Shown here: piece after piece, positions 49,371 to 57,888 of the stretch
How positions within the stretch are numbered: position 1 is the first letter of the stretch
How the letters are laid out: each line of letters opens with the position of its first letter
NCBI GenBank assembly: GCA_019752375.1
Contig: JAIEMG010000037.1
Coordinates: 1-64,000 of the forward strand
Length of the DNA: 64,000 nucleotides
Origin: Gemmataceae bacterium
GTDB lineage: Bacteria; Planctomycetota; Planctomycetia; Gemmatales; Gemmataceae
Direction of reading: 5' to 3'
Translations under genes and position numbers: made by a program
The notes under the pieces: generated by a model
Seen by the model: the letters and a program-made list of their open reading frames with translations, nothing else
What the model was told of the DNA's origin: nothing
Databases searched by the model: none

Positions 49371-49730
49371 CTACCGCAGCTTGAATCCCACCGATAGTGG
49401 GGCACGATCGCAGCAGCGGCCGGCTTCCCACAGTTCCACGGCACCCTCGTAGACAAACGGCGTCTTGTCCGTCCACAAGTTGGGCTCAGGAATGACGCTG
49501 CCGATGGTCAGCGTCGAGGACCCCTCCGTGAGGCGAGCGATCGTGCGAAAGGGATATGCGATTTCCACCGTCGTCACGCCGGGACAACGCGGTCCGTGCA
49601 ATTTGCCGCGCAACTCGGTCGTGGCCGTAACAGTCTCCAACTCCACGTGAACCCAGACCTCAGCCTCGGCGGCCGACAGTCGGCGAATTTCCAAAGTCGT
49701 CGTGCGAATTTTGTTGTTCATGGACTTCAC
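49371..49730 (-). CDS. Small beta-sandwich-like protein coupled to queA
   Basis: The 119-residue protein starts with a GTG that overlaps the queA stop (GTGA); the ATG at 49721 is an alternative. It is beta-rich: 'VWVHVELETVTATTELRGKL', 'GVTTVEIAYPFRTIARLTEG' and 'IPEPNLWTDKTPFVYEGAVE'. The last part resembles the immunoglobulin-like sandwich of GH2 glycosidases ('PxLWTPxxPxLY'). No catalytic site is present. The function is unknown; the C-terminus abuts the pseudogene on the opposite strand. Confidence 0.65.
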   Translation of the reverse strand: MKSMNNKIRTTTLEIRRLSAAEAEVWVHVELETVTATTELRGKLHGPRCPGVTTVEIAYPFRTIARLTEGSSTLTIGSVIPEPNLWTDKTPFVYEGAVELWEAGRCCDRAPLSVGFKLR

Positions 49731-50758
49731 AGGATCAGCATGGCGTCGCCGTAACTGTAGAAGCGATAGCGCTCGGCAATGGCTGTCATATACGCGTGCC
49801 GCAGCAATTCAACGCCGGTGAAGGCGCCGACGAGAAGCAGCAAGGTTGAGCGTGGCAAATGGAAGTTCGTTAGTAACGCATCCACCGCCTTGAATTCGTA
49901 CGGCGGATGGATGAATAGGTCGGTCTCGCCGCGCCACGGCCGGAGAGCGCCGGTTGCCGCCACGGTCTCCAGGACGCGAACGGTCGTCGTGCCCACCGCG
50001 ACGAGCTTGCCGCAGTGCTGCCGGCAAGCTTCGATGGCCGTGAGCGCGTCGGCGGAAAGCTCGCCCCACTCGCGGTGCATCGCGTGACGGGTGTAATCAT
50101 CAACTTGGATCGGCTGAAACGTGCCCCGGCCGACGTGTAAGGTCACGGCCGCACTTGGGATTCCGCGCATTCGGAGCCGTTCGAATGTGTCTGGGGTGAA
50201 ATGTAACCCCGCTGTGGGTGCGGCAACCGCTCCCGACCGGAGCGCATAGACCGTTTGATAGCGATCCTGGTCCACAGTGCCTGCTCGCCCCTTGCGGATA
50301 TATGGTGGCAGAGGCACCTGGCCGAATCGCTGCAGCAGGTCTGCCGGCACGCCCGACTCGCTGGGCCGTGCGAGCCAGTGGCCTTCGGCTGTTTTCGCGA
50401 GGAGTGTCAACGTGAACGGACGCGGTTCAATCTCGATGATCTCGCCTTCAGTCAGCCTGCCGCGCGTCTGACACATCAGTTCCCAGACACTGTCCGCGGG
50501 GGCGTGGAGGAAGAGTCCCTCCCACTTGCCGCCCGTGCGGCGGCGCCGGCCCAGGAGACGCGCCGGCAGCACCTTGGTGTCATTGCGGACAAGTAAGTCG
50601 CCGGGATTCAGCAATTCGGGCAAGTCGCTGAATACGCGATGCTCCAGGCTTCCGGTAGGGCGACGCACGACGAGCAGGCGCGATTGATCGCGCACGGGCG
50701 CGGGCTCCTGCGCGATCAGTTCAGGGGGCAGTTCATAGTCCAGAAACGGCATGGACAT
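49727..50758 (-). CDS. queA: S-adenosylmethionine:tRNA ribosyltransferase-isomerase QueA
   Basis: From the ATG at 50758 the protein has 343 residues, normal for QueA. Hallmarks are 'LDYELPPELIAQEPAPVRDQ' followed by SRLLV, 'LLVRNDTKVLPARLLGRR', 'AVAAPTAGLHFTP' and 'TNFHLPRSTLLLLVGAFTG'. QueA transfers and isomerises the ribosyl group of SAM onto 7-aminomethyl-7-deazaguanine in tRNA, giving epoxyqueuosine. No other que gene is in the window. It is followed, with a 4-bp overlap, by a small beta-sandwich gene. Confidence 0.95.
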   Translation of the reverse strand: MSMPFLDYELPPELIAQEPAPVRDQSRLLVVRRPTGSLEHRVFSDLPELLNPGDLLVRNDTKVLPARLLGRRRRTGGKWEGLFLHAPADSVWELMCQTRGRLTEGEIIEIEPRPFTLTLLAKTAEGHWLARPSESGVPADLLQRFGQVPLPPYIRKGRAGTVDQDRYQTVYALRSGAVAAPTAGLHFTPDTFERLRMRGIPSAAVTLHVGRGTFQPIQVDDYTRHAMHREWGELSADALTAIEACRQHCGKLVAVGTTTVRVLETVAATGALRPWRGETDLFIHPPYEFKAVDALLTNFHLPRSTLLLLVGAFTGVELLRHAYMTAIAERYRFYSYGDAMLIL

Positions 50759-50825
50759 GGCAAACGCAAAGCCCCGCGAAGCCGTCAGCGGCACCGCGGG
50801 GCTTGCTCCAAGTTGATGGCTTCGC

Positions 50826-51404
50826 TTACTTCTTTAGCGCCTTGAGCCACTCTTCAAAGCCCGCCTTGTAGTTAGCTACCGTGTCGGCCGGGCCAACGAG
50901 GCGGAAGTGGAAGGCGTCGTCGCCTCCTTCATAGTGGATCGCCAGCATCCGCTGGCCAGGGCGGTTTTCCACCTTGCTGGCCGGATCGAACGGGCGCTCC
51001 TTGAACTTGTAGGTGCCGGTCACGTCGAGGTACGGCGCCTTCACGGTGCCGATCTTGATGTCGGTGACCTTGGAGACGTCGTCCAGCGTCTTCCCTGCGG
51101 GCGGAACGAACATTTCCTTCCACCGCTTGATGTTGGCTTCCGGGGAGCCGCCAAGGCCCTTGAAGATGATCAGTTCCGCATCGACCTTGTCATCCTTGAC
51201 CTTGGGCAGACGGAACTGAAGGAAGCGCATGCGATTGTCCGGCTTCTCTTCCTTCCACTCCTTCGGGATGGCGGCTTTCATGCCATCGAGTTCGACGACC
51301 TTGCCTTTTTCGTCCTTCTTGTCTTGGGCGCTCGATTCGGCAGCGCTCCAGCCCCAGACCAGCACGCCGGCACCCAGCAGCGCTGCGCAGAGGACTCGTT
51401 TCAT
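50826..51404 (-). CDS. Exported hypothetical protein
   Basis: The ATG at 51404 (two codons inside the longest frame) starts a signal peptide (MKRVLCAALLGAGVLVWGWS, cleavage near SSAQD), giving 192 residues. The mature protein is Lys/Glu-rich with 'VVELDGMKAAIPKEWKEEKP', 'RFLQFRLPKV', 'AELIIFKGLGGSPEANIKRW' and 'DAFHFRLVGPADTVANYKAG'. The pattern resembles planctomycete exported proteins without named function. It lies 67 bp upstream of queA. Confidence 0.75.
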   Translation of the reverse strand: MKRVLCAALLGAGVLVWGWSAAESSAQDKKDEKGKVVELDGMKAAIPKEWKEEKPDNRMRFLQFRLPKVKDDKVDAELIIFKGLGGSPEANIKRWKEMFVPPAGKTLDDVSKVTDIKIGTVKAPYLDVTGTYKFKERPFDPASKVENRPGQRMLAIHYEGGDDAFHFRLVGPADTVANYKAGFEEWLKALKK

Positions 51405-51502
51405 CGGCAACTCCTTGTGATTGACGGGCGCTTGCGCCCAGGTGAGGAGAATCGCTTCGTCCCCTCATCAGTAAAGCCTTGCGGCGATGAAATAGCAAGC
51501 GG

Positions 51503-51820
51503 TCAGTCCAATTCCATCAGGAAGCGTGCCATCTCGTCCGCGGCGTGTGTATTGCCCGCTTGCTTGGCCACCGCAACGCCGCGATTCCAGAGTTCGCGGG
51601 CCTCGTCGGAACGCTCCAGGCGCAGAAGTGCCTGGCCGCCCTGCAGGTAAGCGGGCGCGTAGTCGGGAACGACCGCGATCAAGTCCTGGAACTGCTTCGC
51701 GGCCGCCGCATTGTCCCCCGCGCTGACGTATTCCATTGCCAGGCCGTACCGGAGGAACGGGTCGTTGGGATCATCGGCCAGCATCTCTTCGAGTTGTTCT
51801 TTCCGCGATTTCGCCGCCAT
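51503..51820 (-). CDS. Small TPR protein
   Basis: The 105-residue protein consists of two to three tetratricopeptide repeats: 'DPFLRYGLAMEYVSAGDNAA', 'AAKQFQDLIAVVPDYAPAYL' followed by QGGQALLRLERSDEARE, and a final helix. There is no signal peptide. It is probably a cytoplasmic interaction module; the partner is unknown. Confidence 0.8.
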   Translation of the reverse strand: MAAKSRKEQLEEMLADDPNDPFLRYGLAMEYVSAGDNAAAAKQFQDLIAVVPDYAPAYLQGGQALLRLERSDEARELWNRGVAVAKQAGNTHAADEMARFLMELD

Positions 51821-52176
51821 TTGCCGTACCTCCGACTGAGATTGCGCGTCCTTTTAGTTTCTACGCCGGGCCCAATCGCCGGGCAACGGCGGTACAGACG
51901 GTACAACCGGAATGCACGGTCCTGGCTTCCTACCCTGCATTCCAGGTCAAATGCGTAGCCTTGGCCCCGCCTTCATGTGAACCTGGTGAACCTGGCGAAT
52001 GCCTCTTTAGCACCCTTGCTCACTCAGTCGAATTTAGAGGCGGTACTCGGCTACCGGCCCGCCGCTGTCGGCTTCTGGGGGATGCCCGACAATTGCCGCC
52101 CGCCGATCGACCGGCCACTGGGGACACCATGAGCCTGCACCTCTTCCTGAATCACCACACTGCCTGGCCCGCTCCG
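51821..52176. other. 356-bp intergenic region
   Basis: The frame of the following protease gene remains open through this region, but it lacks similarity, and the true signal peptide begins at 52177. The divergent TPR and protease promoters should be here; no clear boxes were found. Confidence 0.4.
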
Positions 52177-53547
52177 ATGAAACCAAGAATTCACCGCGTC
52201 CTGCTCCGAACGACGCTGGTCCTCTTGTGCCTGACGAGCGCCGCCTTATTACGGACGCCGTCCGGCACGGCCGCGCCACCGGACAACCCGCGACGAACGC
52301 CGATCGTGGAGGCGGTCGAACGCGACCGTGGCGCGGTCGTCAACATCCACAGCGAACGGACCGTCAAGGCGCCCGCCGGCGACGACTTGCCGTCGCTCAC
52401 GCCATCACAGAATCGTGTCAACGGCATGGGCACGGGCATCATTATTGACCCGCGCGGCTACATCATCACCAACCAGCACGTCGTCGAGGACGTGAGCGTG
52501 ATCCGCGTCCGATTGGCGGATGGCGCATCCTTCAACGCTCGCGTGCTGGCTCGCGATAGCGAGACGGATCTGGCACTGCTCAAGATCGAAGCGGGCCGGC
52601 CGTTGCCGGTGATGCCCTTCGGCACTGCCACCGACCTGATGGTCGGAGAAACGGTGATCGCGATCGGCAACGCCTTTGGCTACGAGCACACCGTGACGAC
52701 GGGAATCGTCAGTGCCGTCAAACGCGACGTGACGCTTAACAAGGACATTTCCTACAAGTCGCTGATTCAGACCTGCGCCGACATCAACCCCGGCAATTCC
52801 GGTGGGCCGCTGCTGAACATCAACGGCGACCTGGTCGGCGTGAATGTGGCGATCCGCGCGGGCGCCCAGGGTATTGGGTTCGCCATCCCCGTGGATACCA
52901 TGCTGCGCGTGGCGGCCGAGATGATGAGCAGCCGCCGCCGCACCAGTCTGACGCACGGGTTGGCTTGCCGCGATCGCGTGGACACGACGCAAGGCGCGCC
53001 GATCCGCAGCCTGGTGGTCGAGCGCATCGAAACCGGCGGCGCCGCGGCGCAGGCGGGGGTGCAACGGGGCGACATCATCGTCCAGGTTGGAGATCAACGG
53101 GTTGGTTGCGCTTTGGAGCTCGAGCGCTGCCTGCTCGAGCGGGCCGCCGGCGACCGTGTGCCCGTCGTGATCCGCCGCAATGGCACCGAGCAGAAGGTTG
53201 AGCTGGTCCTGCTGGCCGTCGAGAAAACCGTGCCCGTACCCGCCGAGGTCGTCTGGCGAAAGGTGGGACTCCGTTTCAACCCGGTCAATGGCGAAGTCGT
53301 CTCGCGCGTCAATCCGCACCTCCATGGAGGCTTGGCCGTTACCGAGGTCAATGGGGACAGTCCGGCAGGCAAGGCCGGCATCCAGCGCGGCGACATCCTG
53401 GTTGGCCTGCACCAGTGGGAGACCATTACCCTCGACAATGTTGCCTTCGTCGTAACGCACCCCGACCTGGCATCGTTCAATCCGCTTCGCTTCTACATCG
53501 TCCGCGGCGGCCAGGTGCATCGCGGCTGGCTGCAGCAAGTCGACTGA
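52177..53547 (+). CDS. HtrA/DegP-like serine protease with two PDZ domains
   Basis: The ATG at 52177 starts a signal peptide ('RVLLRTTLVLLCLTSAALLR'), giving 456 residues; an ATG at 52129 is an alternative. The trypsin-like domain shows His in 'IITNQHVVED', Asp in 'RDSETDLALLKIE' and Ser in 'INPGNSGGPLLNINGD'. Two PDZ domains follow, with carboxylate-binding contexts 'GGAAAQAGVQRGDIIVQVGD' and 'DSPAGKAGIQRGDILVGLHQ'. The enzyme would degrade or chaperone misfolded envelope proteins. A strong stem-loop follows the stop. Confidence 0.92.
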   Translation: MKPRIHRVLLRTTLVLLCLTSAALLRTPSGTAAPPDNPRRTPIVEAVERDRGAVVNIHSERTVKAPAGDDLPSLTPSQNRVNGMGTGIIIDPRGYIITNQHVVEDVSVIRVRLADGASFNARVLARDSETDLALLKIEAGRPLPVMPFGTATDLMVGETVIAIGNAFGYEHTVTTGIVSAVKRDVTLNKDISYKSLIQTCADINPGNSGGPLLNINGDLVGVNVAIRAGAQGIGFAIPVDTMLRVAAEMMSSRRRTSLTHGLACRDRVDTTQGAPIRSLVVERIETGGAAAQAGVQRGDIIVQVGDQRVGCALELERCLLERAAGDRVPVVIRRNGTEQKVELVLLAVEKTVPVPAEVVWRKVGLRFNPVNGEVVSRVNPHLHGGLAVTEVNGDSPAGKAGIQRGDILVGLHQWETITLDNVAFVVTHPDLASFNPLRFYIVRGGQVHRGWLQQVD

Positions 53548-53575
53548 TCAGGACCACCCACCCCTGATGACGAAC

Positions 53576-53603
53576 CGGGCCTGCGGCGACTGTCGCAGGC
53601 CCG
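53576..53603 (+). terminator. Stem-loop after the HtrA-like gene
   Basis: CGGGCCTGCG (53576-53585) and CGCAGGCCCG (53594-53603) form a perfect 10-bp stem with an 8-nt loop, 29 bp after the stop. A short TTCG follows rather than a T-run. Confidence 0.6.
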
Positions 53604-53725
53604 TTCGCATTCCTGCGAACTCGATATGCACCGTGCCGCCTACAATGTTCCATCGAGCGCTGAAATTGCTCCAGCGATCCGCCATGGCCATCCCAGCGCG
53701 CGTGGCTAACTCTACGGGAGATGTG

Positions 53726-54472
53726 ATGAACATTCTCGCGTCCGCGCAAGATCTGCCGACCACGACCGGGCCAATGCGGGCCTACGTTTATGCACCAACG
53801 GAGCCCGGCCGACCAGCGCGGCGTGATCCTGGCTTGGTGCTTTATTCAGAGATCTTCCAGCAAACGCCGCCGGTTCGCCGCTTGGCCATGCAGTTCGCCG
53901 GTCTAGGATACGTCGTCATGGTGCCTGAGGTCTACCACAGCCGCGAGCCGCTTGGGACCGTGCTTGCCTATGATGATGCAGGTAAGAACCGTGGAAACCT
54001 GCATAAGCAGACAATCCCGCTCGCCGTGTTCGATGAGGATATCCGCGTCGCGCTGGCCGCGCTCGAGGCACACCCAAATTGCAATGCTCGGCTCGGAGCG
54101 GTCGGCATTTGCCTGGGCGGGCATCTCGCGTTTCGGGCTGCGCTCCAGCCGCGGGTGCGTGCCGCCGCCTGCTTCTACCCGACGGACCTGCACACCGGCA
54201 CGCTTGGCGTGGGTGCAGCAGCGGACTCACTGACCCGTGCTGGCGAAATCCGCGGCGAATTGTTGATGGTGTTCGACCGACAGGATCCGCACGTGCCCTT
54301 TGAAGGCCGACGACAGATCTACGAGGCACTCGACCGCGCCGGGACATGGTTTACCTGGCACGAGTTCAATGCGGCTCACGCGTTCTTGCGTGACGAAGGG
54401 GAACGCTACGATCCCGCAGCCAGCCAATTATGCCTTGGGTTAGCCGCTGACCTGTTCCGCCGCTGTTTGTGA
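53726..54472 (+). CDS. Dienelactone hydrolase family protein
   Basis: The ATG at 53726 follows GGGAG and gives 248 residues. The alpha/beta hydrolase core has nucleophile Cys in 'VGICLGGHLAF' (G-x-C-x-G-G), Asp in 'VFDRQDPHVPFEG' and His in 'EFNAAHAFLRDEG', the Cys-Asp-His triad of dienelactone hydrolases. 'IPLAVFDEDIRVALAALEAH' is also family-like. Carboxymethylenebutenolidase-type activity on lactones or esters is likely; the substrate is unknown. It converges with the RND operon. Confidence 0.88.
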   Translation: MNILASAQDLPTTTGPMRAYVYAPTEPGRPARRDPGLVLYSEIFQQTPPVRRLAMQFAGLGYVVMVPEVYHSREPLGTVLAYDDAGKNRGNLHKQTIPLAVFDEDIRVALAALEAHPNCNARLGAVGICLGGHLAFRAALQPRVRAAACFYPTDLHTGTLGVGAAADSLTRAGEIRGELLMVFDRQDPHVPFEGRRQIYEALDRAGTWFTWHEFNAAHAFLRDEGERYDPAASQLCLGLAADLFRRCL

Positions 54473-54499
54473 GGGTGTCCGCATCTCATCCGGTCAGAG

Positions 54500-57400
54500 C
54501 TAATGGCCGGCGTGCGATGGCTTTACCACCGGTGGGCGCTCCCCGCTATCGTCCAATGGCCTTGTTGCGGCACGACGGTCCTTCCAGGACTGGATAACGT
54601 AGAAAAACACCGGCGTCAGGAAGATGCCGAAGGCGGTCACGCCCAGCATGCCGGCAAACACGGCCGTGCCAAGCGTCCGCCGCATCTCCGCGCCGGCTCC
54701 CTCGGACAGCATCAATGGCACCACGCCGAGGATGAAGGCGAACGACGTCATGATGATTGGCCGCAACCGCAACCGGCAGGCAGCGAGTGTTGCCTCGCGC
54801 CGGGGCACGCCCGCCTCGCGCTGGGCCTTGGCAAACTCGACAATCAGGATCGCGTTCTTGCACGCCAAACCCACCAGTACCAGAAAGCCAATCTGCGTGA
54901 AGATGTTGACGTCCATGCGAGCGATCACCACCCCGGCGATGGCGCAAAGCAAGCACATCGGCACGACCAGGATGACGGCCAGGGGCAACGACCAGCTTTC
55001 GTACTGCGCTGCGAGCACGAGAAACACCAGCACCACTGCCAGGAGAAATACCCACATGGCCGTGTTTCCCGTCTGGAGCTGGAGCAGGGCGAGCTCGGTC
55101 CATTCGGTCCGCATGGACTGGGGCAAATCGTCGGCTGCCCGTTCCAGATGTTCGATGGCCTGGCCGGAGCTGGTTCCTGGCCCGGCGGAAGCATGCACGG
55201 CGGCGGAGTCGTACATGTTGTAGCGCATCACCATCACCGGGCCGCTGCGGTAGCGCACCGTGGAGAAGGCGGCCAAGGGCACCATCTCGTCCCGGTTATT
55301 GCGCACCTTTAACTGTTTGATGTCCTCGACCGACCGGCGGAACACATCGCGGGCCTGGATGTTGACCTGCCAGGTGCGGCCAAAGCGGTTGAAGTCGTTG
55401 ACGTAGTACGAACCGAGGTTAGCCTCCAACGTCGTGCGAACGTCGTCGATCAAGATGCCGCGGTCCTTGGCCTGCTCCCGGTCGATGAGCAACTCCACCC
55501 AGGGCGTGTCGGCCCGGAAGCTGGTGAAGACGCCTTGGAGGTGCGGATCAGCCTCGCCGTTGGCGACGACATGGTCCGCCGTCTTTTGGAGTGCCATCAG
55601 GCCGCCCGTGGCGGTGTCCTGCACGATGAGCTTGAACCCGCCTGCAGTACCCAGGCCCTCGACCGGCGGCGCACCGAAGATGTTGATGACCGCCCGCGGC
55701 ACCGCACGTTGAAGTCGCTCTTCAAGCGATGCGGCGATTTCCTCGCTCGACAAACCCGGCTTGGCGCGATTCTCGAAGTCGTCGAGCATCAGGTAAAGCG
55801 CGCCGAAGTTTGAAGCGTTGGCATTGAGCAGGATCGACTGGCCCGAAATGGCGACAGTGTGCTTGACGCCGGGCGTCTTCAGGGCAATCGCCTCGACATC
55901 TCGCACCACGTCCGTGGTCCGGCTAACACTGGCCGCATCGGGCAACTGGACATTGACCAGCAGGTACCCCTTGTCCTGCGCAGGGATGAAGCCGGTGGGC
56001 GTACGCTGAAAGCCCCACCACGTCAATCCCAGCAGGCCGGCGTAGACAAGCAGCACAACAGGTGAGAGGCCGAGGAGCCGGGACACCGAGCGGGCATAGA
56101 CGCCGGTTGACAGCTCGAATCCACGGTTGAACATGCGGAATGTTTCGCCAAGGACGGCATTGAGCGGACGAACCACGGTCAGGCCCGCCAGCGCTCCAGC
56201 CAACGCCCCTGCCACGATCGGCCCACCCAGCCGCAGGGTGTCGATCATTGCTCGCGATGCGTTCACGCCGGCCCCCGCCAAGGCAGCATCGACCGTGTGA
56301 TAGCCGATGATCTTGTAGCCAAGCCACGCGCCCGCGGGCACGAAAACAAACCACGGCAGCGGCTCGAATTGTCCCAGCTCGCGCCGCCGCAGCAGCAGCG
56401 CCGAGAGCGCGGGGCTGAGGGTCAACGAGTTGAAGGCCGAGATGACAGTCGAGACGGCAATCGTCAACGCGAACTGTCGGAAGAACTGCCCCGTGATGCC
56501 GCTGATGAACGCGCAGGGAATGAACACGGCCGACAACACCAAGCCAATCGCAATCACCGGTCCAGAAACCTGCTCCATCGCGCGCAAGGTCGCCTGGCGC
56601 GGGCTGAGCCCATGCTCGATATGGTGCTCAACGGCCTCCACGACGACGATCGCGTCGTCCACGACGATGCCGATGGCCAGCACCAGGCCAAACAGCGTCA
56701 GGTTGTTGAGCGAGAAACCGATCGCCGCCATCACTGCAAAGGTGCCAATAATGGCGACCGGCACCGCCACCAGCGGAATCAGCGCGCTGCGCCAGTTCTG
56801 CAAGAACAGCAATACCACCACTGCCACCAAAACGACGGCGTCAAACAACGTGTTGAACACCTCGTGGATCGATTCCTTGATGAACGGGGTGGTGTCGTAC
56901 ACGATGGAATAGTCCATCCCCGGCGGGAAACGGCGTTTGAGCTGTGCCATGCGTTCCTTGACGCGCTGGGCGACTTCCAGGGCATTGGAGCCCGGCAACT
57001 GGTACACCGACAAGGCTACCGAGGGCTTGCCGTCCAGCGTGCAGGCCTGGTCGTAGGACTGGGCGCCCAGCTCGATGTCGGCCACGTCCTTGAGGTGGAC
57101 GAGCGTGCTGCCGACGTTCTTGACGACGATGTTCGCGAACTGTTCGGCGTTCTCAAGCCGGCCCAGCGTGGTGATGATGTACTGTGTGACCTGGCCCGCC
57201 GGCGTGGGCGGCTGGCCGATCTGGCCGGCCGCGACTTGCACGTTCTGTGCCTGCACGGCCATGATGACATCCTGTGCGTTAAGGCCGTAGGTCGACAGCT
57301 TGGCCGGGTCCAGCCAGAGCCGCATGCTGTAGTCGCGCTGGCCCAGGTACGTGACGTCGCCGACGCCGGGCAGGCGCGATAATTCGTCGCGAATCTGAAT

Positions 57401-57880
57401 GGTCGCGTAATTGCTCAGCTCCAGGTTGGTGCGCGTGCCATCGGTCGCGAACAGGTTGACGATCATCAGGACGTTGGGCGACTTCTTCTTGACCGAGATG
57501 CCGCGGCGCTTGACCAGATCCGGCAGGATCGACTCGGCCAGCGACTCCCGGTTTTGCACGAGCACTTGAGAGATGTTGAGATCGCTGCCCGGCTGGAAGG
57601 TGACGGTCAGTGTGTAGTTGCCGTCGTTGGTGCATTGCGAGGACATGTACATCATGCCCTCCACGCCATTGACCGCCTGCTCGATCGGTGCGGCCACCGT
57701 GTCGGCGACGACCTCGGCGTTCGCACCGGGATAATACGCGGACACTTCCACCGTGGGCGGCGCAATCTCGGGATACTGAGCGATCGGCAGCGTGAAGAGC
57801 GCGATGCCGCCTGCCAGCACGATGACGATCGACAGCACCGCCGCGAAGATCGGTCGATGGATGAAAAATCGCGAAAACAC
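54500..57880 (-). CDS. RND efflux pump subunit, HAE1/AcrB type (second)
   Basis: The 1126-residue protein opens 'MFSRFFIHRPIFAAVLSIVI', standard for AcrB/MexB proteins. Proton-relay residues are present: 'AIGIVVDDAIVVVEAVEHHI' in TM4 and the Lys in 'GLACKNAILIVEFAKAQREA' in TM10. Porter-domain segments ('VAAPIEQAVNGVEGMMYMSS', 'QLPGSNALEVAQRVKERMAQ') are normal. It is longer than AcrB (about 1050) because of a hydrophobic insert near residues 500-590 ('LGGPIVAGALAGALAGLTVV'). It starts 8 bp after the first pump gene; substrates may be drugs or lipophilic metabolites. Confidence 0.93.
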   Translation of the reverse strand: MFSRFFIHRPIFAAVLSIVIVLAGGIALFTLPIAQYPEIAPPTVEVSAYYPGANAEVVADTVAAPIEQAVNGVEGMMYMSSQCTNDGNYTLTVTFQPGSDLNISQVLVQNRESLAESILPDLVKRRGISVKKKSPNVLMIVNLFATDGTRTNLELSNYATIQIRDELSRLPGVGDVTYLGQRDYSMRLWLDPAKLSTYGLNAQDVIMAVQAQNVQVAAGQIGQPPTPAGQVTQYIITTLGRLENAEQFANIVVKNVGSTLVHLKDVADIELGAQSYDQACTLDGKPSVALSVYQLPGSNALEVAQRVKERMAQLKRRFPPGMDYSIVYDTTPFIKESIHEVFNTLFDAVVLVAVVVLLFLQNWRSALIPLVAVPVAIIGTFAVMAAIGFSLNNLTLFGLVLAIGIVVDDAIVVVEAVEHHIEHGLSPRQATLRAMEQVSGPVIAIGLVLSAVFIPCAFISGITGQFFRQFALTIAVSTVISAFNSLTLSPALSALLLRRRELGQFEPLPWFVFVPAGAWLGYKIIGYHTVDAALAGAGVNASRAMIDTLRLGGPIVAGALAGALAGLTVVRPLNAVLGETFRMFNRGFELSTGVYARSVSRLLGLSPVVLLVYAGLLGLTWWGFQRTPTGFIPAQDKGYLLVNVQLPDAASVSRTTDVVRDVEAIALKTPGVKHTVAISGQSILLNANASNFGALYLMLDDFENRAKPGLSSEEIAASLEERLQRAVPRAVINIFGAPPVEGLGTAGGFKLIVQDTATGGLMALQKTADHVVANGEADPHLQGVFTSFRADTPWVELLIDREQAKDRGILIDDVRTTLEANLGSYYVNDFNRFGRTWQVNIQARDVFRRSVEDIKQLKVRNNRDEMVPLAAFSTVRYRSGPVMVMRYNMYDSAAVHASAGPGTSSGQAIEHLERAADDLPQSMRTEWTELALLQLQTGNTAMWVFLLAVVLVFLVLAAQYESWSLPLAVILVVPMCLLCAIAGVVIARMDVNIFTQIGFLVLVGLACKNAILIVEFAKAQREAGVPRREATLAACRLRLRPIIMTSFAFILGVVPLMLSEGAGAEMRRTLGTAVFAGMLGVTAFGIFLTPVFFYVIQSWKDRRAATRPLDDSGERPPVVKPSHAGH

Positions 57881-57888
57881 GGGCTGAC

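Noticed and set aside
51736-52176. 147-residue N-terminal extension of the HtrA-like protease
   Set aside because: The extension has no similarity and would bury the signal peptide that starts at 52177.
56297-57382. 361-residue plus-strand open frame inside the RND gene
   Set aside because: Shadow of the RND gene; extreme His/Arg/Asp content and no homology.
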